This document shows positions 55,935 through 64,000 of a stretch of 64,000 bases of DNA, in pieces (the stretch's first letter is position 1; each line of letters starts with the position of its first letter). The position numbers and the translations under genes were made by a program. The notes beneath the pieces are model-generated. The model worked only from the letters and a program-made list of their open reading frames with translations. It made no database searches and had not been told where the DNA came from. The stretch covers positions 1 to 64,000 of the forward strand of contig NZ_FOCM01000007.1 in the NCBI RefSeq assembly GCF_900110115.1, read 5' to 3'. The stretch comes from Palleronia pelagia. Its GTDB lineage: Bacteria > Pseudomonadota > Alphaproteobacteria > Rhodobacterales > Rhodobacteraceae.

Positions 55935-56192
55935 ATGGCCGTAGAAGATGAAATCCGCCTAAAACTTGAAGACGCCTTCGCGCCGCGCGCGCTGACGGTC
56001 GAGGACGACTCGGCGGCCCATGCGGGCCACTCGGGCGCGCCGGACGGGGGTCAAAGCCATTTCAACGTGGTAATCCGTGCGGACGCTTTCGCCGACATGT
56101 CGCGCATCGCGCGTCACCGGGCAATCCATGCGGCGCTTGGCCGCGACCTGGTCGGCCGTATCCATGCCCTCGCGCTGGACGTGGACGGATGA
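55935..56192 (+). CDS. BolA family protein
   Basis: A protein of 85 residues. Features: the N-terminal helix EDEIRLKLEDAFAP, a His-containing strand ESHFNVVI-like segment (GGQSHFNVVIRAD) and the final RHRAIHAALGRDL, ALAL, where the conserved His is a cluster ligand. BolA proteins bind [2Fe-2S] clusters with monothiol glutaredoxins in iron homeostasis. No glutaredoxin gene is adjacent. ATG 55935 has GGAAA upstream. Only one base separates its stop from that of the convergent DUF4177-like gene. Confidence 0.94.
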   Translation: MAVEDEIRLKLEDAFAPRALTVEDDSAAHAGHSGAPDGGQSHFNVVIRADAFADMSRIARHRAIHAALGRDLVGRIHALALDVDG

Positions 56193-56193
56193 C

Positions 56194-56640
56194 TTAGCTG
56201 CGGTCCGGCCCCGGGACGGGGTGCAGGTCACCCTCGGTCTTGCGACTGGCACTCAACCCGCGTCCGCCCTGCGGCGCGCGGCTGTAGGGGGCCTGCGAGA
56301 TCTCGGTCGCCAGCTCCTCGGGCGTGTCCGGCTCGTTCCGGGCGACGGGATCGGGCCGGCGGGGCGCGGCCGTCTCGACTTCGGCTGCCGGGGCCTGTTC
56401 GGTTTCTACCCAGCGGCGGAAGACTAGCACGGTCACGGCCGAGACCGTGGGCTTGCGCAGCAGGCCGCGGCGCGCCTCGACGTTGAGGGTCTCGCTGCGC
56501 TGGAATTCCCAGCCCGCCAGCCCCTCGGCATTCAGCGACTCCTCCATCGCCAGTGCAAAGCGTGCGTCGACGCCTTTCACGCCCTTCACGCGGGGGGCAT
56601 CGGTCCGCGCGGGCACGACACGGTATTCGTAGTAGGACAT
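56194..56640 (-). CDS. DUF4177-like protein
   Basis: A protein of 148 residues. The first 75 or so follow the DUF4177 pattern: YYEYRVVPA, then LNAEGLAGWEFQRSETL and TVSAVTVLVFRRW. The C-terminal half is Pro/Glu/Arg-rich (RNEPDTPEELATE) and likely flexible. Function unknown; the family is cytoplasmic and often close to other small hypothetical genes. AAAGGTG precedes ATG 56640. It is convergent with bolA. Confidence 0.8.
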   Translation of the reverse strand: MSYYEYRVVPARTDAPRVKGVKGVDARFALAMEESLNAEGLAGWEFQRSETLNVEARRGLLRKPTVSAVTVLVFRRWVETEQAPAAEVETAAPRRPDPVARNEPDTPEELATEISQAPYSRAPQGGRGLSASRKTEGDLHPVPGPDRS

Positions 56641-56779
56641 CGGGCGGCACCTTTCGCGATCTGCTTGGCGCGTCTCTATCCAAGAACTGGGCCGCGCTGT
56701 CCAGACCCGGGACGTATGGGCGCAGGAACCTGCCGGTCGGACGGGACTTGTCCCGGCAACAGCCGAATTGGAGAGACCC

Positions 56780-56926
56780 ATGGCCTACAAGATCCTCGGG
56801 CTCGGGGCGCTGACCGCGCTTCTCGCCTGCCAGCCCGCACCGCCCGGATACGGCGTCGACCCGCAGAAATTGCCCTCGGAACGCGTCGCGTCGCCGTCGG
56901 ACGGGTTCTACCACTCGGACGACTGA
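56780..56926 (+). CDS. Tiny lipoprotein, first of three
   Basis: A 48-residue protein: MAYKILGLGALTALLAC, with lipobox LLAC and lipidated Cys17, then a short Pro-rich mature peptide and the end SPSDGFYHSDD. A GAGAG site precedes ATG 56780. The mature part would be only about 32 residues. It shares the C-terminal Ser/Pro-Asp-Gly pattern with the two next genes. Below the usual size cut for gene finders. Function unknown. Confidence 0.75.
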   Translation: MAYKILGLGALTALLACQPAPPGYGVDPQKLPSERVASPSDGFYHSDD

Positions 56927-56998
56927 GCAGGTTTGAGGAACAATGGCCAATCGCGTTGCATTGGTAGGGTAACGACAGACGACCGAAAGGACCGATTG

Positions 56999-57148
56999 AT
57001 GACACGACTGATCCTCGCCCCTGCCGCCCTCGTGACCCTCCTGGCCGGCTGCATGAACGACCAGGTCCCGTTGAACGACGGCGACACAGTCCCTGTCGGC
57101 GAAGAACTGGCATCGCCAAGTGACGGCATTGAGACCGAGAATAACTGA
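56999..57148 (+). CDS. Tiny lipoprotein, second of three
   Basis: A 49-residue protein: MTRLILAPAALVTLLAGC, lipobox LAGC with Cys18, then MNDQVPLNDG and the end SPSDGIETENN. GAAAGGAC precedes ATG 56999. It is a paralogue of the next gene: both read LAGCMND(Q/P)VP after the signal. The mature peptide is about 32 residues and acidic. No family recognised. Confidence 0.8.
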   Translation: MTRLILAPAALVTLLAGCMNDQVPLNDGDTVPVGEELASPSDGIETENN

Positions 57149-57194
57149 TCGCCGGACTGTTCCCCTCGATCCGGAGGGAACCATTTGGAGGCTC

Positions 57195-57211
57195 GTTCGC
57201 TTAGGGCGAAC
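57195..57211 (+). promoter_or_regulatory. Inverted repeat before the third lipoprotein gene
   Basis: GTTCGC, five bases, GCGAAC: 6-bp perfect arms, 17 bases before ATG 57228 and just before its ribosome-binding site. It could be an operator or a leader hairpin. No regulator identified. Confidence 0.3.
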
Positions 57212-57227
57212 AGGAAAGGACAGTCAC

Positions 57228-57380
57228 ATGACCCGTAGTTTGACGATTTTTGGTTTTCTCACGGCCACACTCGCCGGTTGCATGAACGATCCGGTGCCCG
57301 CGAGCAGCGTGGCCGAGCCCGCGCCTGAGGAGCTTTCTGAGCCGACCGACGGCCTGATGAACGAGAACCAGGTCGAGTGA
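57228..57380 (+). CDS. Tiny lipoprotein, third of three
   Basis: A 50-residue protein: MTRSLTIFGFLTATLAGC, Cys18, then MNDPVPASSVAEPA and the end PTDGLMNENQVE. GAAAGGAC stands before ATG 57228, as for the second gene. Clear paralogue of the second. It is followed by a terminator at 57424. Role unknown; copies this small may act as envelope or stress-linked peptides, which is only an inference. Confidence 0.82.
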   Translation: MTRSLTIFGFLTATLAGCMNDPVPASSVAEPAPEELSEPTDGLMNENQVE

Positions 57381-57423
57381 CCTGACCACGTTTTTTCACC
57401 GAGTAATTTAGAGTAACCAGTGG

Positions 57424-57451
57424 AGCGCGCCCGTCTCGGGCGCGCTTTTTT
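57424..57451 (+). terminator. Rho-independent terminator of the lipoprotein cluster
   Basis: AGCGCGCCCG, loop TCT and CGGGCGCGCT form a 10-bp stem followed by a run of T, 43 bases after the last lipoprotein stop and just before the convergent gatB stop. Confidence 0.88.
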
Positions 57452-57455
57452 CACG

Positions 57456-58970
57456 TCAACCGTTCAGCTTTGTCGCGACGATCTGATTGACCACCTTCGG
57501 GTTCGCCGTCCCGCCCGTGGCCTTCATCACCTGCCCGACGAACCAGCCCGCCAGCTTTGGGTTCGCCTGCGCCTTTTCGACCTGCGCGGGGTTATCGGCC
57601 ATGATTTTCTCGACCGCTGCCTCGATGGCGCCGGTGTCCGTGACCTGCTTGAGGCCACGTTCGTCCACGATCTTCTCGGGGTCGCCGCCGTCAGTATAGA
57701 CGATCTCGAACACGTCCTTGGCAGTCTTGCCCGAAATCTCGTCTGCCTTGATCATCCGGATGATGGCGGCCAGCTGCGCGGGTGCGACCGGGCTGTCGGT
57801 AATGGCGCGATCGTCTTTCTTCAGCCGACCGAACAGCTCGTTGATGACCCAGTTCGCGGCCAGCTTGCCGTCGCCCGCATCCTTGGCCACGGCCTCGAAA
57901 TAGGCGGCATCGTCGACTTCGGCGGTCAGGACCGACGCGTCGTACTCGGTCATGCCGTAATCCAGCACGAAGCGCGCGCGCTTTTCGTCCGGCAGTTCGG
58001 GCAGCGACGCGGCGATGTCATCGACCCAGGCCTGCTCGATCTCCAGAGGCAGCAGGTCGGGGCACGGGAAATAGCGGTAGTCATGCGCCTCTTCCTTCGA
58101 CCGCATGGACCGCGTCTCGCCCTTGTCGGGATCGTAAAGGCGTGTCTCCTGCACGACCGCGCCGCCATCCTCGATGATGGCGATCTGCCGGCGGGCCTCG
58201 TAGTCGATGGCCTGCTGGATGAAGCGCATGGAGTTCATGTTCTTGATCTCGCACCGCGTCCCCAGATGCGAGAAATCCTGCGTTTCCTGATACTTCTCGT
58301 AATCGCCCGGCCGGCAGACCGATACGTTGACGTCGGCGCGCAGGTTGCCGTTCTGCATGTTGCCGTCACAGGTCCCGAGATAGCGCAGGATCTGGCGCAG
58401 CTTGCCGACATAGGCGGCGGCCTCTTCGGGGCCACGGATGTCGGGGCGGCTGACGATCTCCATCAGCGCGACGCCGGTCCGGTTCAGGTCCACGAATGAC
58501 ATGGTCGGATCCATGTCGTGGATCGACTTGCCGGCGTCCTGTTCCAGGTGAATGCGCTCGATCCGCACCAGCCGCGCCACGCCGGGCGCCATGTCGACCA
58601 GCACTTCGCCCTCGCCCACGATGGGATGGTAAAGCTGGCTGATCTGGTAGCCCTGCGGCAGGTCAGGATAAAAGTAATTCTTGCGGTCGAAGGCCGAGCG
58701 CAGGTTGATCTCGGCCTTCAGACCCAGCCCCGTTTTCACGGCAAGCGCGACGCAGCCCTCGTTGATGACCGGCAGCATGCCCGGCATGCCGGCGTCCACG
58801 AAGGCGACGTTGCTGTTGGGCTCGGCCCCGAAGGCCGTCGATGCGCCCGAGAACAGCTTCGCCTTTGATGCGACCTGGGCGTGAACCTCGAGCCCGATCA
58901 CCAGTTCCCAGTCCTCCTTGGCGCCCTGGATCACCTTCGGCTTGGGGTTTTCGTATGTCAGGTCGAGCAT
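57456..58970 (-). CDS. gatB: Aspartyl/glutamyl-tRNA amidotransferase subunit B
   Basis: A protein of 504 residues, the usual GatB length. Signature [19 protein letters not shown] near the start, the [18 protein letters not shown] segment, [14 protein letters not shown], and the C-terminal helical GatB/YqeY domain. With GatA and GatC it converts Glu-tRNA-Gln or Asp-tRNA-Asn to the amide forms. The start at ATG 58970 ([11 protein letters not shown]) is the normal N-terminus; the longer open frame is not. gatA and gatC are not in the window. Confidence 0.98.
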   Translation of the reverse strand: MLDLTYENPKPKVIQGAKEDWELVIGLEVHAQVASKAKLFSGASTAFGAEPNSNVAFVDAGMPGMLPVINEGCVALAVKTGLGLKAEINLRSAFDRKNYFYPDLPQGYQISQLYHPIVGEGEVLVDMAPGVARLVRIERIHLEQDAGKSIHDMDPTMSFVDLNRTGVALMEIVSRPDIRGPEEAAAYVGKLRQILRYLGTCDGNMQNGNLRADVNVSVCRPGDYEKYQETQDFSHLGTRCEIKNMNSMRFIQQAIDYEARRQIAIIEDGGAVVQETRLYDPDKGETRSMRSKEEAHDYRYFPCPDLLPLEIEQAWVDDIAASLPELPDEKRARFVLDYGMTEYDASVLTAEVDDAAYFEAVAKDAGDGKLAANWVINELFGRLKKDDRAITDSPVAPAQLAAIIRMIKADEISGKTAKDVFEIVYTDGGDPEKIVDERGLKQVTDTGAIEAAVEKIMADNPAQVEKAQANPKLAGWFVGQVMKATGGTANPKVVNQIVATKLNG

Positions 58971-59137
58971 GGGGGCCTCGTGGCATGGGTCGCGAAGTTG
59001 CGCCTGAATAGGCCCGCCGGCCCGGCGCGACAAGGGCCCGATGGGCGGGAAAGCGCCACTTGCTGCAGTGCAGCGTAGCCAGGTAATGCCGAATCGGGCT
59101 AAGGGCAGCGCGATCAACAACCCAAGGGTTCCCGAGA

Positions 59138-59755
59138 ATGTTGCGACACCTCGCCATTGTGATGTTTTTGCTACTACCGGCCTGTGCGCAGATCAGCGGC
59201 CAGCGCAAGGCCGAGCCGACCGCCGAGTTGCCGGTCACCCGGTGGGATTTCCGCCCCGAATCCGAGATCTGGACCCAGGCGACGCTGCAGGCCCTGACCG
59301 AACACGGCGCCGCCCTGCCCGCGATGGTTCCCGCCGACTACGCCGAGTGGTGCCCGGAATACGCCGCGCAGACCCCCGAGAATCGCGCCGCTTTCTGGAC
59401 CGGCCTGCTGTCGGCGCTGGCCAAGCACGAAAGCACCTGGCGGCCCGATGCCGTAGGTGGTGGCGGGCTGTGGTACGGCCTGACGCAGATCGATCCGCGC
59501 ACGGCGCGGGCGTATAACTGCGACGTCACCTCGGGACAGGCGCTGAAGGACGGCGCGGCCAACCTGCGCTGCGCGGTGCGGATCGCCGCTGTTCAGGTGG
59601 CAAAGCGTGGGACCATCAACCGCGGAATGCGCGACTGGGGTCCGTTCCATTCGGCCGCGAAACGCGCCGAGATGGCCGCGTGGACCCGGTCGCAGCCATA
59701 TTGCCAGGCGCCCGAGCCCAAAGACCCCTTCACCAATCTTCTCGACCGGCTCTGA
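59138..59755 (+). CDS. SLT-type lytic transglycosylase-like lipoprotein
   Basis: A protein of 205 residues with a lipobox (LLLPAC, Cys16). The mature domain has a lysozyme/SLT core: [19 protein letters not shown] with the catalytic-type Glu98, then [15 protein letters not shown] and a late Cys/Trp-containing part. It would cleave peptidoglycan between MurNAc and GlcNAc at the outer membrane. A paralogue follows 86 bases downstream. ATG 59138 has CGAGA upstream. Confidence 0.85.
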   Translation: MLRHLAIVMFLLLPACAQISGQRKAEPTAELPVTRWDFRPESEIWTQATLQALTEHGAALPAMVPADYAEWCPEYAAQTPENRAAFWTGLLSALAKHESTWRPDAVGGGGLWYGLTQIDPRTARAYNCDVTSGQALKDGAANLRCAVRIAAVQVAKRGTINRGMRDWGPFHSAAKRAEMAAWTRSQPYCQAPEPKDPFTNLLDRL

Positions 59756-59841
59756 GCCCGGTCGGCAACCCCTTGCCGCGCCGCCCTTTTGTGCGGCGGC
59801 GCGGCGTGGACGGCGGCACCGAATAGGTTAGCTTGCCGGTC

Positions 59842-60561
59842 ATGCGCCTTATATTCCTCCTTCTCGTTGCCGCCCTCGCCCTGCCCGCCCGGGCCGAGAC
59901 CGTCCGGCCGCTGGCCCGGCCGACATTCGACCCCATTCCCGTCACGCGCTGGGATCATCGGGACGAGGCCGGCCGCTGGAGCCGTGCCGCGTTGCAGGCG
60001 CTGCGCAACCACGGCGAGCCGCTGGTCGAGATGGAGCCCGAGGACATGGCGCGTTGGTGCCCTGGCTATGCCGGCGCCCCGCCCGACGCGCGCCGCGCCT
60101 TCTGGGTGGGCTTCCTGTCGGCGCTGGCGCACTACGAATCCACCCACAAGCCGCGTGCCGTGGGCGGCGGCGGCAAGTGGTTCGGCCTGTTGCAGATCGC
60201 GCCTGCCACCGCACGCGGCTACGAGTGCCGCGCGGGCAGCGGCGAGGCGCTGAAGGACGGGCCGGCCAACCTGAGCTGCGCGATCCGCATCATGGCCGAA
60301 ACCGTGCCGCGCGACGGCGTCATCCACGCCCGCGAGCCGCGCTGGAGCGGCGTTTCGGCGGACTGGGGCCCCATGCGGTCCAGCACCAAGCGGGCCGCGA
60401 TGCGCAACTGGCTGCGCGGCCAGGACTATTGCCAATTGCATGTCAGCATGCGCCCCAGACTGCGCCCGAAGCCGGATAGCCACATCATGGGGCCGATCCG
60501 TCCTGCGCTGCGCCCGGCCCCGCGACTGGCGACGGCGGTGGGGCCGACCGCCCCGCTCTGA
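59842..60561 (+). CDS. SLT-type lytic transglycosylase-like exported protein
   Basis: A protein of 239 residues, paralogue of the preceding gene (RWD, WCPxYA, SALAHYEST with Glu99, GGGGKWFGLLQIAPATARGY). Here the N-terminus is an ordinary signal peptide (MRLIFLLLVAALALPARA) instead of a lipobox, so the protein is likely free in the periplasm, and a 40-residue basic Pro-rich tail is added at the C-terminus. The two genes probably arose by duplication and went different ways in location. Confidence 0.83.
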   Translation: MRLIFLLLVAALALPARAETVRPLARPTFDPIPVTRWDHRDEAGRWSRAALQALRNHGEPLVEMEPEDMARWCPGYAGAPPDARRAFWVGFLSALAHYESTHKPRAVGGGGKWFGLLQIAPATARGYECRAGSGEALKDGPANLSCAIRIMAETVPRDGVIHAREPRWSGVSADWGPMRSSTKRAAMRNWLRGQDYCQLHVSMRPRLRPKPDSHIMGPIRPALRPAPRLATAVGPTAPL

Positions 60562-60564
60562 CCC

Positions 60565-61458
60565 TCAGGCCGAGCCGGGGCCGCTTCCGGCGCGGCTGAG
60601 TGCCAGCGGGCGGCGCGAGGCATCCAGCAGGCTGACCGACGGCGCATGCCGCCCGCCCAGCGCCAGGGTGGCGCGGCGCAGCATCTCGATCGCGGCCTCG
60701 GACTGCGCCGGCAGGGCATTGGGCGAGATCGGTTCGCCCACGGTGACGCGGAAGGGCTGGCGCGACTTGTTCAGCGTCTCGTGGAACAGGGTGATGTCCC
60801 GCAGCGACGGGTGGATCAGGTCGAACAGGTAGAACAGGGCCGAGTTGCGCGCACGGATGTTGATCGGAATGATCGGCACCTCGAACTTGCGCGCAATCAT
60901 CGCCGCCGATGCCATCCAGGGCCGCTCGAACAGACGCAATCCCCGTCGCTTGGCCAGGCGGCCCGAGGGGAAGATGATGCCCAGCCGGTCTTCCTTCATG
61001 GCCCGCATCGTCCAGGCCATCGTCTCGCGCGCCTTGCCGTGGGTCCGCTTGTCGTGGCGCCATTCGACGGGCGCGATCATCGACTCGAGCTGGGGGACGA
61101 CCTTCAGGATGTCCACGTTCGCGTAGAAGAAAAGGTCCGGGCGCAGGGGGCTGAGCAGATGGTGGAGAACGATGCCGTCCGCGATCCCGGTGGGGTGGTT
61201 GCACACCACCATGGCGGCACCGGCGCGGGGGATGTTGTGCTGACCGCTGATGCTGACATCGCGTGCCAGCAACCCGCCCATGCGATCCATGAGCGCGGGG
61301 CCCGACCAGGTCTCCATCTCCTCGGCAAGCGCGACGGTCTGGTCATAGCTCAGCATCCGGTTCAACGCGACGCGCGCCAGATCGACTCCGGGGCCGTCCC
61401 GGCCAAGCCAGGCCGCGCGTTCGAGGATTTGCTGGTCTATGCGCTCTTTCACGCCCAT
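60565..61458 (-). CDS. Lysophospholipid acyltransferase (PlsC-like) family protein
   Basis: A protein of 297 residues. Acyltransferase motifs are seen: CNHPTGIADG (His...Asp catalytic box), the block around PVEWRHDKRT, IIFPSGRLAKR (motif with the phosphate-binding FPSGR) and VPIIPINIRA. It transfers acyl groups to a glycerophospholipid or another acceptor such as ornithine lipids. Acceptor unknown. Relatives next to lipid A-like genes exist but none is here. It starts at ATG 61458 and is convergent with the transglycosylase-like genes. Confidence 0.9.
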   Translation of the reverse strand: MGVKERIDQQILERAAWLGRDGPGVDLARVALNRMLSYDQTVALAEEMETWSGPALMDRMGGLLARDVSISGQHNIPRAGAAMVVCNHPTGIADGIVLHHLLSPLRPDLFFYANVDILKVVPQLESMIAPVEWRHDKRTHGKARETMAWTMRAMKEDRLGIIFPSGRLAKRRGLRLFERPWMASAAMIARKFEVPIIPINIRARNSALFYLFDLIHPSLRDITLFHETLNKSRQPFRVTVGEPISPNALPAQSEAAIEMLRRATLALGGRHAPSVSLLDASRRPLALSRAGSGPGSA

Positions 61459-61577
61459 GAGATGCCACCCGACCTTAACGGTACCATGACAAATGGCCCG
61501 GCGACTTCACAAAGACAACCGCCGGGCCGATTCCGGGTGGAATTCACAGGTTTTCCGCCGATCGCGGCGAACCGGCG

Positions 61578-62138
61578 TCAGGCGGCGTGATCGCGGGCAT
61601 CGCCAGCCTCGACCGCCTCGATGATGGCGCGGCAGAACGCGTCCAGGTCACCGGGGTTGCGCGACGTGATCAGGTTGCCGTCCTGCGCCACGGTTTCGTC
61701 AACCACCTCGGCGCCCGCGTTGCGCAGGTCGGTGCGGATGGACGGATACGCGGTCAGGCGCTTGCCCTTCACCAGGCCCGCTTCGATCAGCAGCCAGGGC
61801 GCGTGACAGATGGCCGCCAGCGGCTTGCCGGACATGCCGAAGTCGCGGATGCGCGCGACGGCATCTTCGTTGAGGCGCAGCACGTCGGGGTTGATCTGGC
61901 CACCCGGCAGGACCACGGCGTCGTAATCCGAGATGTCGGTCTCGGAGATCTTAACGTCGGCGGCGACCTTCTCGCCCCAGTCGGTCTCGTCCCAACCGGT
62001 GATGGCGTCGCCGTCGGGGGTGGCCACGTGTACCGTGGCGCCCGCCTCGGACAGTTGCTTCTTCGGCTCCATCAGCTCGGACTGCTCGAAGCCGTCCGAG
62101 GCGATGATGAGGATTTTCGCGGTGTCGATCTTGGGCAT
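61578..62138 (-). CDS. DJ-1/PfpI family protein (YhbO-like)
   Basis: A protein of 186 residues of the DJ-1/PfpI superfamily. The reactive Cys111 is in AAICHAPWLLIEAGL, after the acidic ILRNEDAVARI-type helix (VLRLNEDAVARIRDF), with the start KILIIASDGFEQSEL. YhbO-type members repair or detoxify glyoxal-modified groups, or act as stress proteins. GGAGG lies before ATG 62138. Confidence 0.94.
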   Translation of the reverse strand: MPKIDTAKILIIASDGFEQSELMEPKKQLSEAGATVHVATPDGDAITGWDETDWGEKVAADVKISETDISDYDAVVLPGGQINPDVLRLNEDAVARIRDFGMSGKPLAAICHAPWLLIEAGLVKGKRLTAYPSIRTDLRNAGAEVVDETVAQDGNLITSRNPGDLDAFCRAIIEAVEAGDARDHAA

Positions 62139-62216
62139 GTTTGCCTCCGTTCGCGTTCGTTTGAAACTTGTAAACAGAACGGATCGGACGGGCTGTGGTT
62201 CCAGCCGCCAAACGCC

Positions 62217-64000
62217 TCAATTCGAGCCCGCGCCCAGAATCCTTTCGACCATCTCGGTGCTGTCGCGCGACAGGTTCGGTACCGCGCGGATCCGCTCCAG
62301 CGCCTCACGGATCATGTCCTGCCGGTCGGCGTCGTATCGGCGCCACGTCTCGAACAGCGTTGTCATGCGCGCCGTGGTCTGCGGGTTCACCGGGTCGAGC
62401 TTGCACAACCACTGCGACACCAGCGCGTAGCCGCGACCGCTGGCGTCGTGGAAGGCGGCGTGGTTCATGCCCAGCGCGCCGATCACCGCGCGGAATCGGT
62501 TCGGGTTCTTCCAGTCGAAGGCGGGGTGATCGACCAGCGCCTCGGCCGCGTCCAGCGCCAGGTCCGCCGGTGCCGCGCTCACCTGCACGGAAAACCACTT
62601 GTCCAGCACCAGCCTGTCGCCCTGCCAGCGGTCATGGAACGCGGCAAGCGCGTCGTCCGCCGCGCCGATCTGGACCAGCGGCAGCAGCGCGCCCAGGCTG
62701 TCGGTCATGTTGTCCGCCGCGTCGAACTGCGCGCGCGCCAGCGTGCCGCCGTCCAGCCGGCTGAGCAGGCCCAAAGCGGTGTTGCGCAGTGCGCGCCGCC
62801 CGGCCTGCGCGGCATCGGGGGCATAAGGCGACAGGTTCGCCAGCCCGCCATAAAGATCGCTCAGCGGGTCTTTCAGCTCGGCTGCCCTGGCCTTCTGCAT
62901 CCGGTCCCGCGCAGCGGCGATGGCGGCGGGGTCCGGCACCTGCCCGGCATCGGCCAGCCCCTGTGCCATGTCGTCATCGCTGGGCAGGCCCAGCACCATG
63001 GCGCGGAACGAATGATCCAGCGTGTCGTCGGTCAGCACCGGGGCCAGCCCGGACAGGTAGGCCGGATCGGGCGCCGCGCCGTCCGTGATCATCCGCATCA
63101 GCGCGTCCTTGGCCAGGGCGCGCCCCGCCTCCCACTTGTTGAAGGGATCGGTGTCATGGGCCAGCAGCAAGGCGCGGTCCGCGTTGTCCAGGTCGTGGCG
63201 CAGGATCACCGGCGCGGAGAATCCACGCAGGACCGACGCCACCGCGTCATCGGTGCCGATATCGAAGCTGGCGGTCTGATGCGCTTCCGTCAGCTCGACC
63301 AGGGTGGAGGGCAGCACCTCCCGCCCGTCGCGGGCGATGGCGCCCACGACCACCGGGATGACCTGCGGCGCCTTGTCTGGCTGGCCGGGCGTCGCGGGCA
63401 CCTCCTGCCGAAGGTGCAGCGTCAGCGTCCCGTCGGCCACGCGGCTGTCCACGGTGACACGCGGCGTGCCTGCCTGCGAATACCACAGCTTGAACTGGGA
63501 CAGGTCGCGGCCGGTCGCATCTTCGAAGACGGTCAGCCAGTCCTCGATGGTGCAGGCCTGCCCGTCGTGGCGGTCGAAGTAGAGCGTCAGCGCACGGTCA
63601 TAGGCGTCCTCGCCCACCAGCCGCTTGAGAATCCCGATGACCTCGGCGCCCTTCTCGTAGATGGTGGCGGTGTAGAAGTTGTTGATCTCGATATAGCTTT
63701 CGGGCCGCACCGGGTGCGCCAGCGGGCCGGCGTCCTCGCGGAACTGGCGGGCGCGCAGCATCTGGACGTCCTCGATCCGCTTGACCGCGTGCGAGCGTTC
63801 GTCCCCCGAGAACTGCTGATCGCGGAAAACGGTCAGGCCTTCCTTCAGGCACAGCTGGAACCAGTCACGGCAGGTGATGCGGTTGCCGGTCCAGTTGTGG
63901 AAATACTCGTGTGCGATGATGGCTTCGATCCGGGCATAGTCGCCGTCGGTTGCCGTCTCGGGGCTGGCCAGGACGTAGCGGGCGTTGAAGATGTTCAGGC
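62217..64000 (-). CDS. pepN: Aminopeptidase N, C-terminal part (5' end beyond window)
   Basis: The reading frame is open to the right edge. About 594 residues are seen, starting within the M1 zinc peptidase core: HEYFHNWTGNR gives the HExxH zinc motif with the third Glu in the KEGLTVFRDQQF region (LKEGL). The remaining length is the long helical C-terminal domain typical of bacterial PepN. It releases N-terminal amino acids from peptides in the cytoplasm. The translation start lies outside the window. Confidence 0.97.
   Translation of the reverse strand, partial: LNIFNARYVLASPETATDGDYARIEAIIAHEYFHNWTGNRITCRDWFQLCLKEGLTVFRDQQFSGDERSHAVKRIEDVQMLRARQFREDAGPLAHPVRPESYIEINNFYTATIYEKGAEVIGILKRLVGEDAYDRALTLYFDRHDGQACTIEDWLTVFEDATGRDLSQFKLWYSQAGTPRVTVDSRVADGTLTLHLRQEVPATPGQPDKAPQVIPVVVGAIARDGREVLPSTLVELTEAHQTASFDIGTDDAVASVLRGFSAPVILRHDLDNADRALLLAHDTDPFNKWEAGRALAKDALMRMITDGAAPDPAYLSGLAPVLTDDTLDHSFRAMVLGLPSDDDMAQGLADAGQVPDPAAIAAARDRMQKARAAELKDPLSDLYGGLANLSPYAPDAAQAGRRALRNTALGLLSRLDGGTLARAQFDAADNMTDSLGALLPLVQIGAADDALAAFHDRWQGDRLVLDKWFSVQVSAAPADLALDAAEALVDHPAFDWKNPNRFRAVIGALGMNHAAFHDASGRGYALVSQWLCKLDPVNPQTTARMTTLFETWRRYDADRQDMIREALERIRAVPNLSRDSTEMVERILGAGSN

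Overview
The window looks like chromosomal DNA of a high-G+C alphaproteobacterium, most likely a marine member of the Rhodobacterales (Roseobacter-type). This is inferred from gene content: GapR, a DUF1127 protein, an NDUFA12-type complex I accessory subunit beside a DUF2155 protein, BolA, a ScfR-type regulator, PntA/PntB and a carboxylate-type gene repertoire. Codon use is strongly G/C-ending, so almost every real gene has a long meaningless antisense frame. No rRNA, CRISPR array, transposase, integrase or prophage was seen; there is one tRNA (Thr, anticodon TGT).

Layout. 1-2.3 kb: a leftward cluster of ribbon-helix-helix regulator, PHB-depolymerase-type esterase and a C45 Ntn-hydrolase (cut by the edge). 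2.6-5.0 kb: a large secreted RTX protein with a cellulose-binding-like domain and a parallel beta-helix, lying on the 3' side of the tRNA. 5.6-10 kb: an orphan Fe(III)-type ABC permease, a degenerate sulfotransferase-like protein, a DoxX-like membrane protein and gapR. 10-14.4 kb: an acyl-CoA module (degenerate FadB-like protein, ACAD10/11-type kinase-fold protein, acyl-CoA dehydrogenase). 14.4-17 kb: small proteins and a FliM-like protein. 17.1-20.6 kb: a sodium/solute symporter-histidine kinase hybrid and a lone receiver. 20.7-29.7 kb: a ScfR-type regulator divergent from a complete LIV-type ABC importer followed by acetyl-CoA synthetase, ended by a strong terminator.

29.9-31.0 kb is compositionally foreign: an A+T-rich single gene with a HEPN RNase motif, the best candidate for an undescribed (perhaps antiviral) function. 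31-36.8 kb: DUF1989 protein, accB-accC, aat, DUF2155, NDUFA12, RidA. 37-41.9 kb: clpX, clpP, an iron-type alcohol dehydrogenase and a rearranged photolyase/cryptochrome-like flavoprotein. 42-47 kb: glpD, a homocysteine-methyltransferase-like gene, glpK and a potassium channel. 47.3-50.4 kb: pntA-pntB. 50.4-56.6 kb: a methyltransferase, SDR-kynureninase pair, M23 peptidase, glutamine amidotransferase, J-domain protein, BolA and DUF4177-like protein. 56.8-57.4 kb: three tandem tiny lipoproteins. 57.5-64 kb: gatB, two tandem SLT-type transglycosylase-like proteins, an acyltransferase, a DJ-1/PfpI protein and the 3' part of pepN.

Functional themes: short-chain acid and acyl-CoA use (ScfR-type regulator, LIV importer, acs, acyl-CoA module, accBC), glycerol 3-phosphate metabolism (glpD, glpK), redox balance (transhydrogenase, complex I accessory subunit) and envelope maintenance.
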